A model generated the notes under the pieces. The model was not told where the DNA came from and did no database searches. It saw nothing but the letters and a program-made list of their open reading frames with translations. A stretch of DNA of 64,000 nucleotides, taken from Centrapalus pauciflorus (Eukaryota; Streptophyta; Magnoliopsida; Asterales; Asteraceae). Position numbers and translations under genes: made by a program. The stretch is from contig JAANYP010001803.1 in assembly GCA_020465985.1 (NCBI GenBank), positions 186,001 to 250,000 on the forward strand, in the 5' to 3' direction. Below are positions 33,559 through 46,589 of this stretch, piece by piece (within the stretch, counting starts at the first letter, position 1; each line of letters opens with the position of its first letter).

Positions 33559-35166
33559 GGGTACCCGTTTGATAGGTTTTATAAAAATATGTTAAGAGCT
33601 TTACCTCTTATTCAATAAGGGATAAGAGGCAAAAAAAACCTTTATCGTCCTGGGTTTTGATAAAACATCCAAAAGTGCCTCTAACCGTTCGAAAGGAAAA
33701 GGGAAAGAAACGGTGGCTCTCTCTTTGGTTCGTCCGTCTCCCTCACCAAAAACCCTTGTCGTCTCCCCCCTACGTCTCCCTCCGGCACCGATCTGCCCCG
33801 CCGACGCCGACGCAGACCACCAATCCAACGCCGACCGACCGAACTCCAACCAACATTCGTCTCCCTCCGGCGCCGATCTGCTTTGCTTCGTACTTGAGGT
33901 ATCATCAATTTTTTTCAGCTTTTTTCTTGAATAATCCGATTTTTGTGTATAGAAATTTTCGATTTCAGCGTAAACTTGCTTGTATTCTTTGCTTTGATTT
34001 GAGGCATTCATCAGGGCCCATTTCGATTTCAACCAACCAAATATGATTTTAAGAAATTTTCTATCTGGCAAGCATAATCTGACTTTTAGACTAGTAATGT
34101 GTCATTTTTATGTAAAGATATCTTTATAAATTGTGTATTTGTGTTGTTACTTGAATCTTATTTGTTACTTAAATCAATTGAAGATTTGGTCATATTTTAG
34201 GCTTGTGGGTAACACTTGAATCAATGATATTGTTACTTGAAACTTTTGGCTATAAAGGATTGTGTTACTTCGATCTTTTACTTGAATGTTTGAACATTTG
34301 TTACTTGAAATTTGATTTGCTTGGATCTTACTATTGGTAATATTATTTGTAGGGTAAAAAGTATTAATTTGTTACTTAAATCTTGATTTGTTAATTGGAG
34401 ATGTGTTACTTGAATCTTGATATTGGTAATATTTTTTGTAGGGTATAAAATATTGAATTCTTACTTGGATATTAGTTTCTTGATAATAAAGTTTGATCTG
34501 GAACTTGATAACAAAGTTGAATCTTGAATTGATAATTGGTTATGTTTCTGATTTTAAAATGAAACTTGTTTTGTTACTTGGTGATAATACTTGAATCTTG
34601 TTTAGGCTTGTGAGTATCACTTGATTTGAAGACATTTTTGAATCTTGTTTTGTTACTTGAATCAATGGAGGTCACTTCAATCTTGATTTGTTATTGGTAG
34701 TAGTACTTGATTTTTGATTTGTTATTGCCTTATTGGTAAGCAATTAGGATATGGAACTTGATCCAGTTCTTGATTTTATCATTCTTGAGTGCTAGTTGTT
34801 TATATCATTCTTGAAAGCTACTTGATTCGTGATTCTTGGTATATTGAAAACAATATGTCATTTTTGATTCTTGAAGACAAGTTGAAAACAATATAGAAAG
34901 CTAGTTGTTTATATGTCATTATTGTTTTGATGGTAAAAACGTGTGTTTTGAGAATAAATATAATATTTATGTAAAATTGATAAAAATAGCAGGTTAGACA
35001 ATACTTATGTAAAACTAATAAATATAACAGAATTAGATAATTTATAAAACAAAAGGCTTATTGAATTCTCTTATCAGACATCATCATCTTATCAGGACAA
35101 CCTCTCACCAATCAAAAATGAAATTAGACATCAAATAGATTATCTATTATGCAATCAAACACCACC
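33559..35166. mobile_element. Possible non-autonomous DNA transposon carrying 5'-UTR-like sequence
   Basis: Left end GGGTACCCGTTTGATAGG and right end (reverse) GGTGGTGTTTGATTGCA share a core. Just inside lie matching TTCAATAAG / CTTATTGAA blocks (33611, 35058). The interior has a GC-rich, CT-rich stretch (33700-33900) like a gene leader, then about 600 bases of degenerate GTTACTTGAATCTTGA copies (34140-34740). No transposase is seen. Confidence 0.4.
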
Positions 35167-38100
35167 TAAACTTTGTTTTTTTTTTTAATTTCTCAATCAC
35201 AGCATTGAAGTCTGACTGTCATTTGATTTGGTTAGATTATAAAAGGGTCTATATCTTCTCTCTAATCTCTAAAACAAGCAAACCCTACCAGACGGTCCCT
35301 CTGCCCACACCCCTACCCCTTCTCTCAAACGGATAACCTCCGCCCTCAATTGCAGCCTCCTCTTCATCGATGCCCTCTCTTGATCGGCTGTTTCTCCGTC
35401 AATCGCCGTCACCAGCGTTGCGTAGCTAGGTTATCCTCCACTGTTCTCTTACCTTCAACGACTACTGCATTTTCCATATTCACCAGCGTCGCCTAGCAGC
35501 ACATCACATTCTGGTATTTCATTTGTCCATCTGGTGATTGTTTTATGCAATTTCTTATGTTGATATTGTTTGGAATCTGATTCAAAATGATTCTGTAGTA
35601 TGTTTGATTTGTTATTTGCTACCCAATTTTTGGGGCTATGAAATTGAAATGGGTTTTGGAATTTTGCTTTTCTGAACATGGGTTTTTTATACTTCACTCT
35701 TGATTGGTGGCCTGAAATTTGGTGATTTTGTTGTAGGATGTGTGTATTTATGAATGGTAATGTTTCATGCTTTATATTGTATCTAAGGTGGTACTTGTGA
35801 AATTAAAAAGTTTGTGAGGAGTTGGTGGGAATAATAGTGCCCCCATACGACTACTGAAAATTGGAATAATTTCTTCTAGCCTTTGCATTGCTCTTGCAGG
35901 AGATGTAAATGTGCTGACCATCAGAACTTTCTGCAGATCAAAACCCAATACTATTGAACCCATGTTCTTGTAAATTTTGTTCTTGAACAAGGGTTATAAT
36001 CTATTGTCAAGGGCTCTGTTTCAATCTACTTGAGAAGTATATTCTATTGATGTTTCAGTAGTTGATTATGAATGTATCTATTGCCATGAAATTGATTTAT
36101 GCTGTTGCCATGAAGAAAACAATTTTTTTCAATGATGGCAGAGGTGGTACACGAGAAACAATTCAGATACTTTATGGTAATTATCATTTCTTTGATAGGG
36201 GTAGATGACATGGACTCTAGTATTTCACTTGTGCTATTGGAATTTTTAGTTTTGAACTAGTGTTTTAGAAAGCAACATCAGTTAGTTGGTTGACTCTTTC
36301 TCTCACATATAGATGGCAACAACAATAAACAAGACAATCAAATGCCTCAGCTATAAATTGCAACACAAGGGGCCATCACTTTGCACTATACCCATCATGG
36401 AATTATTGAGGTGCACGACTGCATGTGCATAAAAATATTTCTAATGTTTGTATCCCTCCCCTCGCCCTTGTTGTTCTTAAATCTTTCCTGCTTCTCTGAA
36501 ATGATTAATAGGAGAAAGAAGATACACCCATAACGAAAATAATTAATTTCTAAGAAATACCCATTATTTCAATAGGATAATTTTTGCTTGGAACCATCTC
36601 TTGGATCCAAGAAAAAGGGTGAATGGATTGGTTTCACTTCTCTCTTGATCCATGTCTCTTTAACAGTTTGTGTCTCCCTCTTTTTGTTTTTGACATGCTT
36701 TGATTGTCCATTGTGTTACCAACTCTCTAATTAAGGAATGGATACACACACACAATTCCAATAAGATGGAAGCTAATGTATATATGCATGCTATGCATTT
36801 TTATAAGATATGTTCTATAAAACATATCGATCAAGATCATATTTTTGTTGATTTTCTAGAATTAAGACTTTAGTGTAACCTCTTATCAAACACACGGGAA
36901 AAAGTCTTTAGACATCAAAACTCTAAAAAAACAAACAGACCCTAATGATGTCTATTGTCTTCTCTCTACCCTCTAAAACAAGAAAACCCTTATAAGGTTT
37001 GAGTTTGATTTTTTCGGTTTAGCTTTTGTGCCAAAACCGAAACCATTGGTTTTTTCAAAATGTAAAATGACTTCTAATTTAGTTTCGTTTTTTCGGCCGG
37101 CAACCCCTTCGCCCTGCGCCACTCCTCTTCCGGCGACAAACTCTCATCAAGGTTTTGGCTTTTTGTACTTGCGTTCTGATTCTGATTTTATATACAACAC
37201 AGCAACCTGTAAAAGTTCATCTTCATGAACCCTAATTTGATAGTAAGATTCCGTACTTTTTACACTAGTTTTAGTAATTTGTTTGATTATCATTTACACA
37301 TTTGTTTTCGTATCCATCGTGTGTCATTGTGTTTTACTTTTGTGATTGGAGGCTAATTTATCCCTTTCTCCCTGAAGTCAAATAGTACTTTGTTTCGAGT
37401 TTTTGGACAGTTAATCAATGTAGGTTAGTGTTAATCAATGTAGGTTAGTGTTGCATGTTCTTGGGTTTTCGTTGGTGTTGTAATATGTGCATTTTAGGTT
37501 AATTGAATTGTTTGAGAAGCTACACTTGATATGCAATTAGTGATGTTTGATTATGTATTTCATCAGCAAATTTTAACCTAACATATAATATGTGAATACT
37601 TCATAGATACACTGTTTCAAGCACCTTTAGCTGTCTACCCTTTTTTTTTTTGGGGGGGGGGGGTAAATCAATGGCATGGTATATGGCGTTTGGTTTGCAA
37701 ATTCGTTTTTGAAGGATTTGGAATCAGTCAAAGTTTTGGAATTTGAATCTCTCATGTGAATTCGTTGGAAGGATTTTTATTGAAATTCACTTCCATTCTT
37801 TCGAAATTTCAATAATCCTGTATTTTAAGGATTTTGCAGCCCCATGGATCTTGGAAGGATTTTGGAAAATGGAATTGAATTCCACATCAGTCAAATCTCA
37901 TGAAATCCTGCAATCCAAACTCGCTTAGCATCTGTCATTGCATTTGAAATTTTTAAGGAATTACAGCTGGTATTTGAGGAGTTGAACCTTCCTTCTCTTG
38001 AATTTACAAGACTTTTCGTATTTACAATTAAACTTATACTAGTTGTAGGTCTTGAACTAAATGACTGGAAGTTAGATAGGCATATCACATATAAGATTTG

Positions 38101-38249
38101 GGTTCTGATGAAACTGCAATTTCAGTAAAATTAGTCATGGGGGAAGAAGAACCAAGAGATGATGGATTGAATACGGGTGATCTCGACAGCAACCATAAAG
38201 AGACTGTTGAATTGGCCTCTGATATTAGTGCAAAACAGAGGATAAAAAC
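35167..38249. other. Upstream region of GTF3C3 gene, no coding exon recognised
   Basis: Two leader-like CT-rich blocks resemble each other: 35240-35290 and 36955-37000, both containing TCTTCTCTCTA, CTCTAAAACAAG and AAACCCT. The second, with pyrimidine- and CCG-rich sequence to 37140, is the likelier 5' UTR of the downstream gene. It would need a leader intron ending near 38126 (CTGCAATTTCAG). A 20-base direct repeat lies at 37412-37451. A T11-G12 homopolymer pair lies at 37641-37663. The promoter itself is not resolved. Confidence 0.35.
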
Positions 38250-38364
38250 ATGGGATGCAGCCAAGAGAATCAAGCAGAAGACAGTAATGCTGAAGAAGAA
38301 TACGACGATGAGGAAGAAGAAGACGCAGAAGGAACATATACACTACGGTTTGAAGGAGAGGTAG
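38136..38364 (+). other. Overlapping upstream frame or shifted N-terminus
   Basis: ATG 38136 (also ATG 38098 in the same frame) opens a plausible acidic peptide beginning MGEEEPRDDG. It overlaps the main start at 38250 in another reading frame and runs into Lys-rich sequence to 38364. Either this is an overlapping upstream ORF, or the true protein starts here and a one-base indel between about 38240 and 38280 shifted it. Confidence 0.45.
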
Positions 38365-41300
38365 ATCCGTTGGCTCTGACAGAGGTTGATGCTTTTGGAG
38401 TTCAGCCTTATGAGCGTTTGGAGCGCTTGGAGCATGAGTATGAAGCTTTGGCTGCTAAAAAGCGTAAAGCAAACCTCGATCTTAATCATCGAGGGTAATT
38501 ATTATGTCATTTTCTAATCTTCGGTTTGTTATATTATTGTTTTTCAAAATGTTCATTTTGACTTGATCGTTTATAGATTTGGTAAAATTTGCAGTTTTGG
38601 CCCCCTTTTGGGTTGAAGTGTCTTTCCCTTTGAAACCTTTTAAAACCAAGTGCAATCTAGAATCTTTACTAATATAATACCCGACAGAAACATCATATAA
38701 GGATTGAATTTTTTGTGATAGAATGCCAGCAGAAAAGAAGTCGAGACAAGAGGACTTTCCTGGAGCAAGCTTTGAAGATTTACTAGCAGAAATGACATAT
38801 GGAATGAGAAGGAAGTCGAGGAAGGTATGAGATTCTCTACCCATTTTCTTTCAGGCTTGTTTCGTTCTAATGTTTTTGCTAAGGGAGAGCTGAAGTACAA
38901 GCTTATCAAGACTTGAAATACATGTACTCTTGAAACCGAGCTGATTGAAGATCACCGTTATATGTGCCGATACGCGTAAAATCTTGTAAACCAATCCTTA
39001 ATACATGATATTTTTTTAATAGCATCTTGTTTTTGATAAATCCATATGATTTTAGCTTCTTTGTCGCTCAATATGTACATTTTTTCCTAACATTCTCATT
39101 TCAAGAAAGTAGAAACCTCTTGGCTCTTGCATGTTGCATCAGACCATCAGTTTATCTCTTGCCCACAATGTTGTTAATTTTTATCATGCGTGGTTGGTTT
39201 CAAGTTGCGAAATTTATTATACTACTCCTTTAGATATTTGATGGATATCATTTGTAGCAGATGAAGAAAAAAGGTAGGAGGAAGGGATCAAAAAGGAAAC
39301 TTAGTCCAGAAGTTACACGCAAATTAGGTGATGCCACACTATTATATGCACATGGTCGATATGAAGAGGTATAGTGATATGTTATCGTTGATTCAATACG
39401 TTGTTCAGATGTAAGCTTTAAATTCTCGAATTCAATTTTGCTTGTTTCAGGATAAGTTGACATTTGCTAGAAAATGGGAACCCCTTTTCATGATAAATCA
39501 CAATTTCATTATATTTGATTTTGTACTAATAAATCGAGCACTTATAATTGCTACTTTTTATGGTTGAATTTTATAGAACATTAATCTCGTTAACCCTGTG
39601 AAATTTCCTCCATTCTGTTTTGTAACGGGTTTGTTCTTTTTTGAAAGGTAGGCTATACCTTTGTTGAAGGAAATAATTCTGATTTCACCGAATCTGCCTG
39701 ATCCTTATCATACGCTTGGCCTTATATATAATGCTATTGGGGATAAAAAGAGAGCATTGGGGTTTTATATGCTTGCTGTACATTTGACGCCAAAGGATGC
39801 ATCTCTTTGGAAACTTCTTGTTACTTGGTCTTTGTAAGTTTTCTTTCAATTCAAGACATATTTATATGTATTTGCATTTTGGTATCATTTAGCACACTTC
39901 TTGCAAAGTTTAACCATGAAGCAAGACAATATATTACATGCTTGTAATACCTCATTGGGAATCAAACTAGCTATGAAAAATTCATGTAATATATACATTG
40001 AAATATATGTCATCATTTCTTGTGTTGTGTTATATGTGCTAGCAATGGACTTTGGTGTTGTTTTGGTTCATAATATAGTGGTTAAAACTGTTAGGAAATC
40101 AGAGATAAAATCAGAACTAAAACAAGAACTCAACAAATTCAGAAACCCACAAATGTGAATCAAGAAAGAAAGAATATTCAAATTCACTAACAAATTGGGT
40201 TACATGACTACAACTTGAGTTATTGTCTTCATTAACCCATAGGACTTATTTATACTAATGTGGCCAAGTCTAAACAAACTAACAACTAAAACTAATCTTC
40301 TAAAAATCAAGATCATACAAATACACCCTAAACTGATTCAAGTCACTTATCTCACAAATCTCCACCTTGACTTGAATTTCAAAAACAAAACAAACAAATC
40401 CCAAAAACAAATTTGTGTTACTCCACCTATTTGGAAACACACTACCAAATTCAAACCCAAACTACAAACCCAAATTTCAAAACTTCAATCCGAAGCAACA
40501 AATACCAAATTTCACATATGCGACCCAAAACACCAATGTGCACCAAACCAATAAACAGGAGAACAAAAAACATATATCCAAAATCAACCGGTTACCAAAT
40601 GTCGCAACGAAAACAATTGTGTAATTCCTCCCAAAATGCCCACACTAATCCGGCCGGAAACAAATGGGCAACCAAACGACAAATGAGAAATTTCTACCCA
40701 AAACCGAACTAAACTACAAACTGACAGGTGCCCAACATACCAAATTACAACACTAAATCATCCTCCAAAACCGATATCGAATCATCTCTCGCAACCGCAA
40801 CCGAAGCCTTTGCCTTCAACCTCGGACAATCTTTCTTCCAATGGCCAACCTCTTTGCAATAGTTGCAAATGTCTCTCGGATTCACACTCTTCTCTCTACG
40901 CTTGCTAACATCATAATCCGAGCAACCATTGTGTTTTTCACGGCCTACCACAACCAAACCAATAGGCTCACTTTTCGAATCATTCCCTGACGCCTTGTGT
41001 TGAAGCTCACGAGTGTGAAGACTAGACCTCACGTCTTCCAAAGTCACTGTATCCCGACTAGGGCTGTTCATAGTCGGATATCCGATTTTCGGATATCCGA
41101 AATTTCGGATAGTTGAAAATACTATCCGAATCCGTATCCGAAATTCGGATATCCGAAATTTCGGATACGGATTCGGATAGTATCCGAAAATTTTAATTTT
41201 GAAAATTGGCATGGGCGCATGGCATTCCAGACTTCAAGTGTTCCTGTTAGAAGTTTTGTTCACTTACTTATTACATTCATCCAACTACAAATACCTTAAA

Positions 41301-43662
41301 AATACAAACATCACACACAAATAAATTACATGTTTAAAGACTTCGATTACATATCATAAAAAGTAAAACTAAAAAGTAAAACTTCGATTACTAAAAATCC
41401 GAGAAAAAGAGAGATCGAGAGCTGACTGCTGAGAGGATGAGAGCCTAACCAAACCAAGTAAAAAACATCTATATAAGATTATAAGCAATTAACTACCTAA
41501 CTAAAAAAAACAAGTGAAAGCCGATAAAGAGAGATCGAGAAACCTGTGATGGACTTGATGTTGTCGACTGTCGTGATTAGCACCGTAGAATAGCATCGCA
41601 GCACCGCAGCAGTGGCGGACTGGTGGCGTAGGCAAGATCGAAATGGAATTATGGATTATGGATTATCGAAATCGAAATGCACCGTAGCAGTACCGTCGAA
41701 GATCAATACACTTCCAGAGCTGAGAGCTCCAGCCTCCAGTACTCAGTAGCGTTGATGGGAGACAACAACAAGTAGGCTAGGGTTTTCTTTTTTTTCATAA
41801 GTTTATGTTCATAGTTCATGGACCTTTCTATTAATTCTAAAATTAATAAAATGAAGAAAGTAATGAGCCCAACACTCCAAGTCTCCAACAGACAAGAGGC
41901 AGCCCAAGTGCCCAACCCAAACATAAAAATCATTTTTAAAAAAAAAAAATCGGATATTCGGATTACAATTTGCTATCCGAATCCGAAATTCGGATAATCC
42001 GAAAATTCGGATACTTTCGGATCGGATTTTCGGATTCAGATATTTTTGAACAGCCCTAATCCCGACCAACAACAAACGAACTAACAAAATTCTCATATGA
42101 AGGAGGCAACGAAACCAATAAGATTAGCGCCGCATCTTCATCATCAATCTTGACGTCTACATTCTTTAAATCCATAAAAATGGAATTCAATTCATCAAGA
42201 CGATCCTTCAAAACTGCTCCTTCCTTCATCTTTAAAGAAAACAAACGTTGTTTCAACAACTTGTTCGTAAGTGACTTAGTCATGTATAGAGATTCCAATC
42301 TCATCCATAGCTTTTCTGCCCGTGTCTTCTTCAACAACCTCGTAAATAACTTCGTCGGCTAAAGATAACAAGATAGTCGAATGTAACTTCTCGTCTTGTT
42401 GTGCAAACTCCGAATCGTTTATCGAGACCGGTTTTGCACCCGAAAGAGGAGCCCAAACTCCACATTGTTTGAGAACGCACACATTTTGATCCTCCACAAA
42501 CTAAAACTATTCTTTCCAGTAAACTTATCAATCCTTACTACTTGCGTTTTTATATTTCAAAACAGTGACAAACGTTCTAAGAATTCGTTTTCTTGAATCC
42601 CAAAATTCAACCGAACCACAAACACCAGAAAGAACCCAACAATGCCGACCAAATCAACACGTGAAACCACCAATCCCAATTAGTTGACCGCCGAAAACTT
42701 CAATTGACGACTTCAAATGCCTGATTCAAGGGCTTCACCTTGAATCGGACTCCAACATTGGCAAAACCGATTGCCAAATTCAAGAACACCGAAGCGGATT
42801 TCTGAAATTGAGCGCTGAAATTAATTAGACCACTGGACGATTGCACAACGTTGACCGCTAATTCCAATTGATTGCCCAGACTTAAATCGCTAAATCAATT
42901 CAACTTGACGCCTTCAAAGCCAAACACAAATTCAACGTCGTCTCTAATTGAACGTCAATATTGATTTCAGGAAATCAAGTTCCCACTCACGATCACCAAA
43001 ATCAATTAACAATTTCATAATCGATCGTCAATTTCTTCTTACGTCAAAATCCAGAAGCGACTTAACCTTCAGTCGCGTCTCAAACTCCAAAAGCTGACTC
43101 CAATGTGATGATCGCCAAACCCAATATGCCAGCTGCGATATCAATTCCAATTGGCACTGTCAATTCTAATTGGAAAAAACAAGATCGATTGCAAGCTCTG
43201 GTTGCAATCTATAAGGCGGACTCCACAGAAAACAATTTCCAATTCTAATTTTGTTCAAGAACGATTTCTAATTTCTATCGCTAAATTCAAATTTCAGAAA
43301 GAACGAGCGTATGAACGATGATCACAACTTGGCTCTGATACCACTTGTTAGGAAATCAGAAACAAAATCAAAACTAAAACAAGAACTCAACAAATTCAGA
43401 AACCCACAAATGTGAATCAAGAAAGAAAGAATATTCAGATTCACAAACAAATTGGGTTACATGACTACAACTTGAGTTATTGTCCTCATTAACCCATAGG
43501 ACTTATTTATACTAATGTGACTAAGTCTAAACAAACTAACAACTAAAACTAATCTTCTAAAAATCAAGAATATACAAATACACCCTAAACTAATTCAAGT
43601 CACTTATCTCACAACAAAAACAATCGAAATTCCACTCCAATCCCTTTAATGGACCTTATAAA

Positions 43663-43694
<32 letters not shown>

Positions 43695-46510
43695 CCAAGG
43701 TATTTGAAATCCACCAGCCGATCTGAGAGTACCAGAGCAGCACTCCCTCATTCTTGCATGTTCTAACTACTCATGTGCAGACCTTTTCTCATCCGTTCTC
43801 TTGGTCGATGCCTTATTTGTTCTGAATCATGTTATATATATATTTTGTCTTTGGACTCCGTTTTTCCTGTTCGTTTTCCCAATCCATCTATATCTGTATC
43901 TACATAGTTTTTGATTCCTAAATTATCATGAATCATTGTTGTTTAAAAGAAGGGAAATGAGATAATGCTCAATCAGGTGTTCCGTCATGCTTTAATTCCC
44001 AATGGTTACTACTAGTTCAACTGGATTTGATGTTATATTGGAAATCGACTTTAACATTTAAATGAATGGCATCATTTGAATTGCATTCCATCAAATCTCT
44101 TGGCTGAGGATGCCATGGAAATGATAGTGGATTTCATAAGGCTTTTTGGAAAACCATGGTAGGTCCATTTACCCACACACACACACGCACACACATTAAT
44201 ACTGATGCTTTTCCTCCTCAGTCACCACTCCCGACAATTGATTTGTTCCCAGCTCATGAAAGCAAAGTACAAAGTACTATGGGCAATTGTAATTTGTGTT
44301 ATTTGGCTAAGAAATGTAGGACTTCGAGAAACAAACACATAGTGTTCTAGGGGTGTTCATAAAAATCCGAATCCGAGCATCCGAACTAAAAATCCGAAAA
44401 TCCGATCCGAACTTTCGGATTCGGATAGTGAAATTCTAAATTTTTGGATATTCGGATATCCAAAAATCCAAAAAAATTTATTATTATTTGAAATTGTATA
44501 TATCTTGGTATTGATTATTTACATAATATAGAGTGTTTATTTTTATTCTAATGTATATTTTTTAGTTTTATCTTGATATTATAAATTTATTAACTAATAT
44601 TTTATATATTTTAGTTTTAATCTTTATTTAGTCGTTTGAGTAAAATAATTTCGGATTTTTGTGATATATTTATCTTGAATATGTATTTGGATATTTGATG
44701 TTGTATTTTAGGTATTTTAAATATTTGATTTTATTATTAAAAAGTTATGATTTTCGGATATTCGGATAATCCGATATCCGAAATTTCGGATTCGAATAGC
44801 AAAAATCACTATCCGAAATTTTGGATATCTGAAAAAAAAGTCGGATATCCGGTTTTGAACACCCCTACACGATGCACGTGTATTGGGGGAGTTGATACTA
44901 ATGGAACAAGATAACTAATTAGCAACACCAACCCTACCAGGGGCACAACATTCCGAGGGGTTAGTGGATACTTCACAAAGTCTGATGAGTCCATTTCCAC
45001 GAGTCACCTAATGATTCTTATCACAAGTGCTTGATGTTAGGGTTATGTGTATTGTAGTGGGCTTTCTGTTCTTGCTTATTAAAATGATATTTTCAATTAG
45101 TGGATGTGCATGCGCTCTTACTAGCTAACTTAATAATTTTGATGGTACAAGTCTTATGCAGGGAACAAGGAAATCGTGGACAAGCCCGATCTTGTCTTGA
45201 CCGAGCGATAAGAGCAGATCCTGAAGATATAGGACTTAGATATCACCGCGCGTCACTTTTTGTTGAGCTTGGAGAACATCATAAAGCTGCTGAATCGTAT
45301 GAGCAAATCTGGCAACTTCGTCCTAAGAATGTTGAAGCACTGAAGACAGCAGCAACAGTTAAGACCTAAAAAATTTATATGTATATTTACTTATATTGTG
45401 TTATTTTTCCAATAGTGGCCTGATGAATGGAATTTAACGTTTGGCTTATTTTTAGTTGTACCAAAAATGTAGTCAGCATGACCGCAGTGTCAACATACTT
45501 GAAGAATATTTGAAAAAGAACCCGAAAGATGTTGATTTGAGTGTGGTTCGGTTATTGGCTTCAGTACTTATGTCAGGAAATGCACATGAAAAAGCTCTGC
45601 ACCATATTGAGTATGTACAACAGACGTATTCTGCTGGTAAAGACTTACCCGTTGAGTTGTTAATTCAAGCAGGAATATGCCATGTTCATCTTGGAAGCAT
45701 GGAAAAAGCAGAGGTTTGTTTATGCTTATATGATTTTTTCTATTAAGCATAAGCTGAAATTTTCATATACCTTACGTGTTATTTAATTGTCAAATGACGT
45801 GTAGGCTTTCTTTAGAGTGTTAAGACACGACAATGTAAATGATTATTCTCACTTAATTATTGAAGTTGCAAAGTCATTAATGAGTCTTAAGCGCTATGGA
45901 CCTGCTTTGAAGTACTACCTGATGTTAGAAGGGAATGACGGTGGCAACAAAGTAAGTACATAACCCTATTTAACACGTAATTCCGTATTTTTTACCTGTT
46001 CTTTCTGCATACTAGCAAGTAAAATATCACATCATCACTCTATGGATTCTCCTGCAAATAGTCCTCTACAGTATACCCCCATTACATGTCACTTTTCTCT
46101 TTGTATGAACAAAAGAAACTTATCTAGTTATGGACTTTATCTACATGTGACCATTTTGATCTATTTACCTAAATGTGGGTCAAGGAGGTCAAATTAGGGT
46201 TGCAAACGAGTCGAACCAAACGCGAGCTCGATGAGACTCGAGTATCTTAGTGTGGGCTCAAGCTAGGCTTGATAGCTCGACAAGCTTTTAAAATCTAGGC
46301 TCGAGAAATACTTGAATTAGGCTCGAGTTCGGCTTGAAAAGCTTGAATATGTCTCTAAACCACTTTGGAGTTACTTTTATGATATATAAAACGAGCTCAA
46401 ACTCCATAAATTCTAAGCTCGATACTCGAAAAACTTGAATTGCTTAATAAAAGCTCGACTTGATATGTATATATAAGGCTAGATACTCGAATTACTTGAA
46501 AAGCTTGACT

Positions 46511-46589
<79 letters not shown>

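Larger units (their letters stand above)
40089..43613 (-). mobile_element. Gag-only copia element (TR-GAG-like)
   Basis: Two 268-base LTRs (40089-40356 and 43346-43613) differ at about 11 positions. On the minus strand, a primer site complementary to initiator tRNA lies at 43330-43344 beside the right LTR, and a short purine stretch lies next to the left LTR. Between them only gag sequence is seen and no pol. Without the hAT insertion the element is about 2.5 kb. This size and content fit the TR-GAG type of non-autonomous element, mobilised by enzymes from elsewhere. I see no clean target duplication (aaaac left, acaaa right). Confidence 0.85.
39834..45161 (+). other. GTF3C3 intron 4, transposon-filled (5.3 kb)
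   Basis: Phase-2 intron with donor TT|GTAAGTT and acceptor TTATGCAG. It contains a gag-only copia element (40089-43613), a hAT inside that element, a 28-base C run (43663-43690) and another hAT-like element (44348-44867). The remainder is ordinary AT-rich intron. Confidence 0.88.

Noticed and set aside
33601..34071. 156-codon frame on the minus strand
   Set aside because: Covers a low-complexity CT/GC-rich block. Frames are open on both strands there, and no domain is visible.
35772..35990. 72-codon minus-strand frame with protein-like composition
   Set aside because: Could be a captured gene fragment, but I cannot identify a family and it has no splice context, so it is not called.
40258..40712. 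Three overlapping plus-strand frames of about 70-100 codons
   Set aside because: Stop-poor because of A/C-rich composition on the antisense side of the gag-only element. Asn/Lys/Thr/Pro-rich with no domain.
43663..43690. Poly-C run as a functional i-motif or G-quadruplex element
   Set aside because: A plain homopolymer of this length may be a sequencing or slippage product, with no conservation evidence.
44348..44867. Target duplication for this hAT element
   Set aside because: The flanking 8-mers tagtgttc and cacgatgc do not match, so no duplication is claimed.
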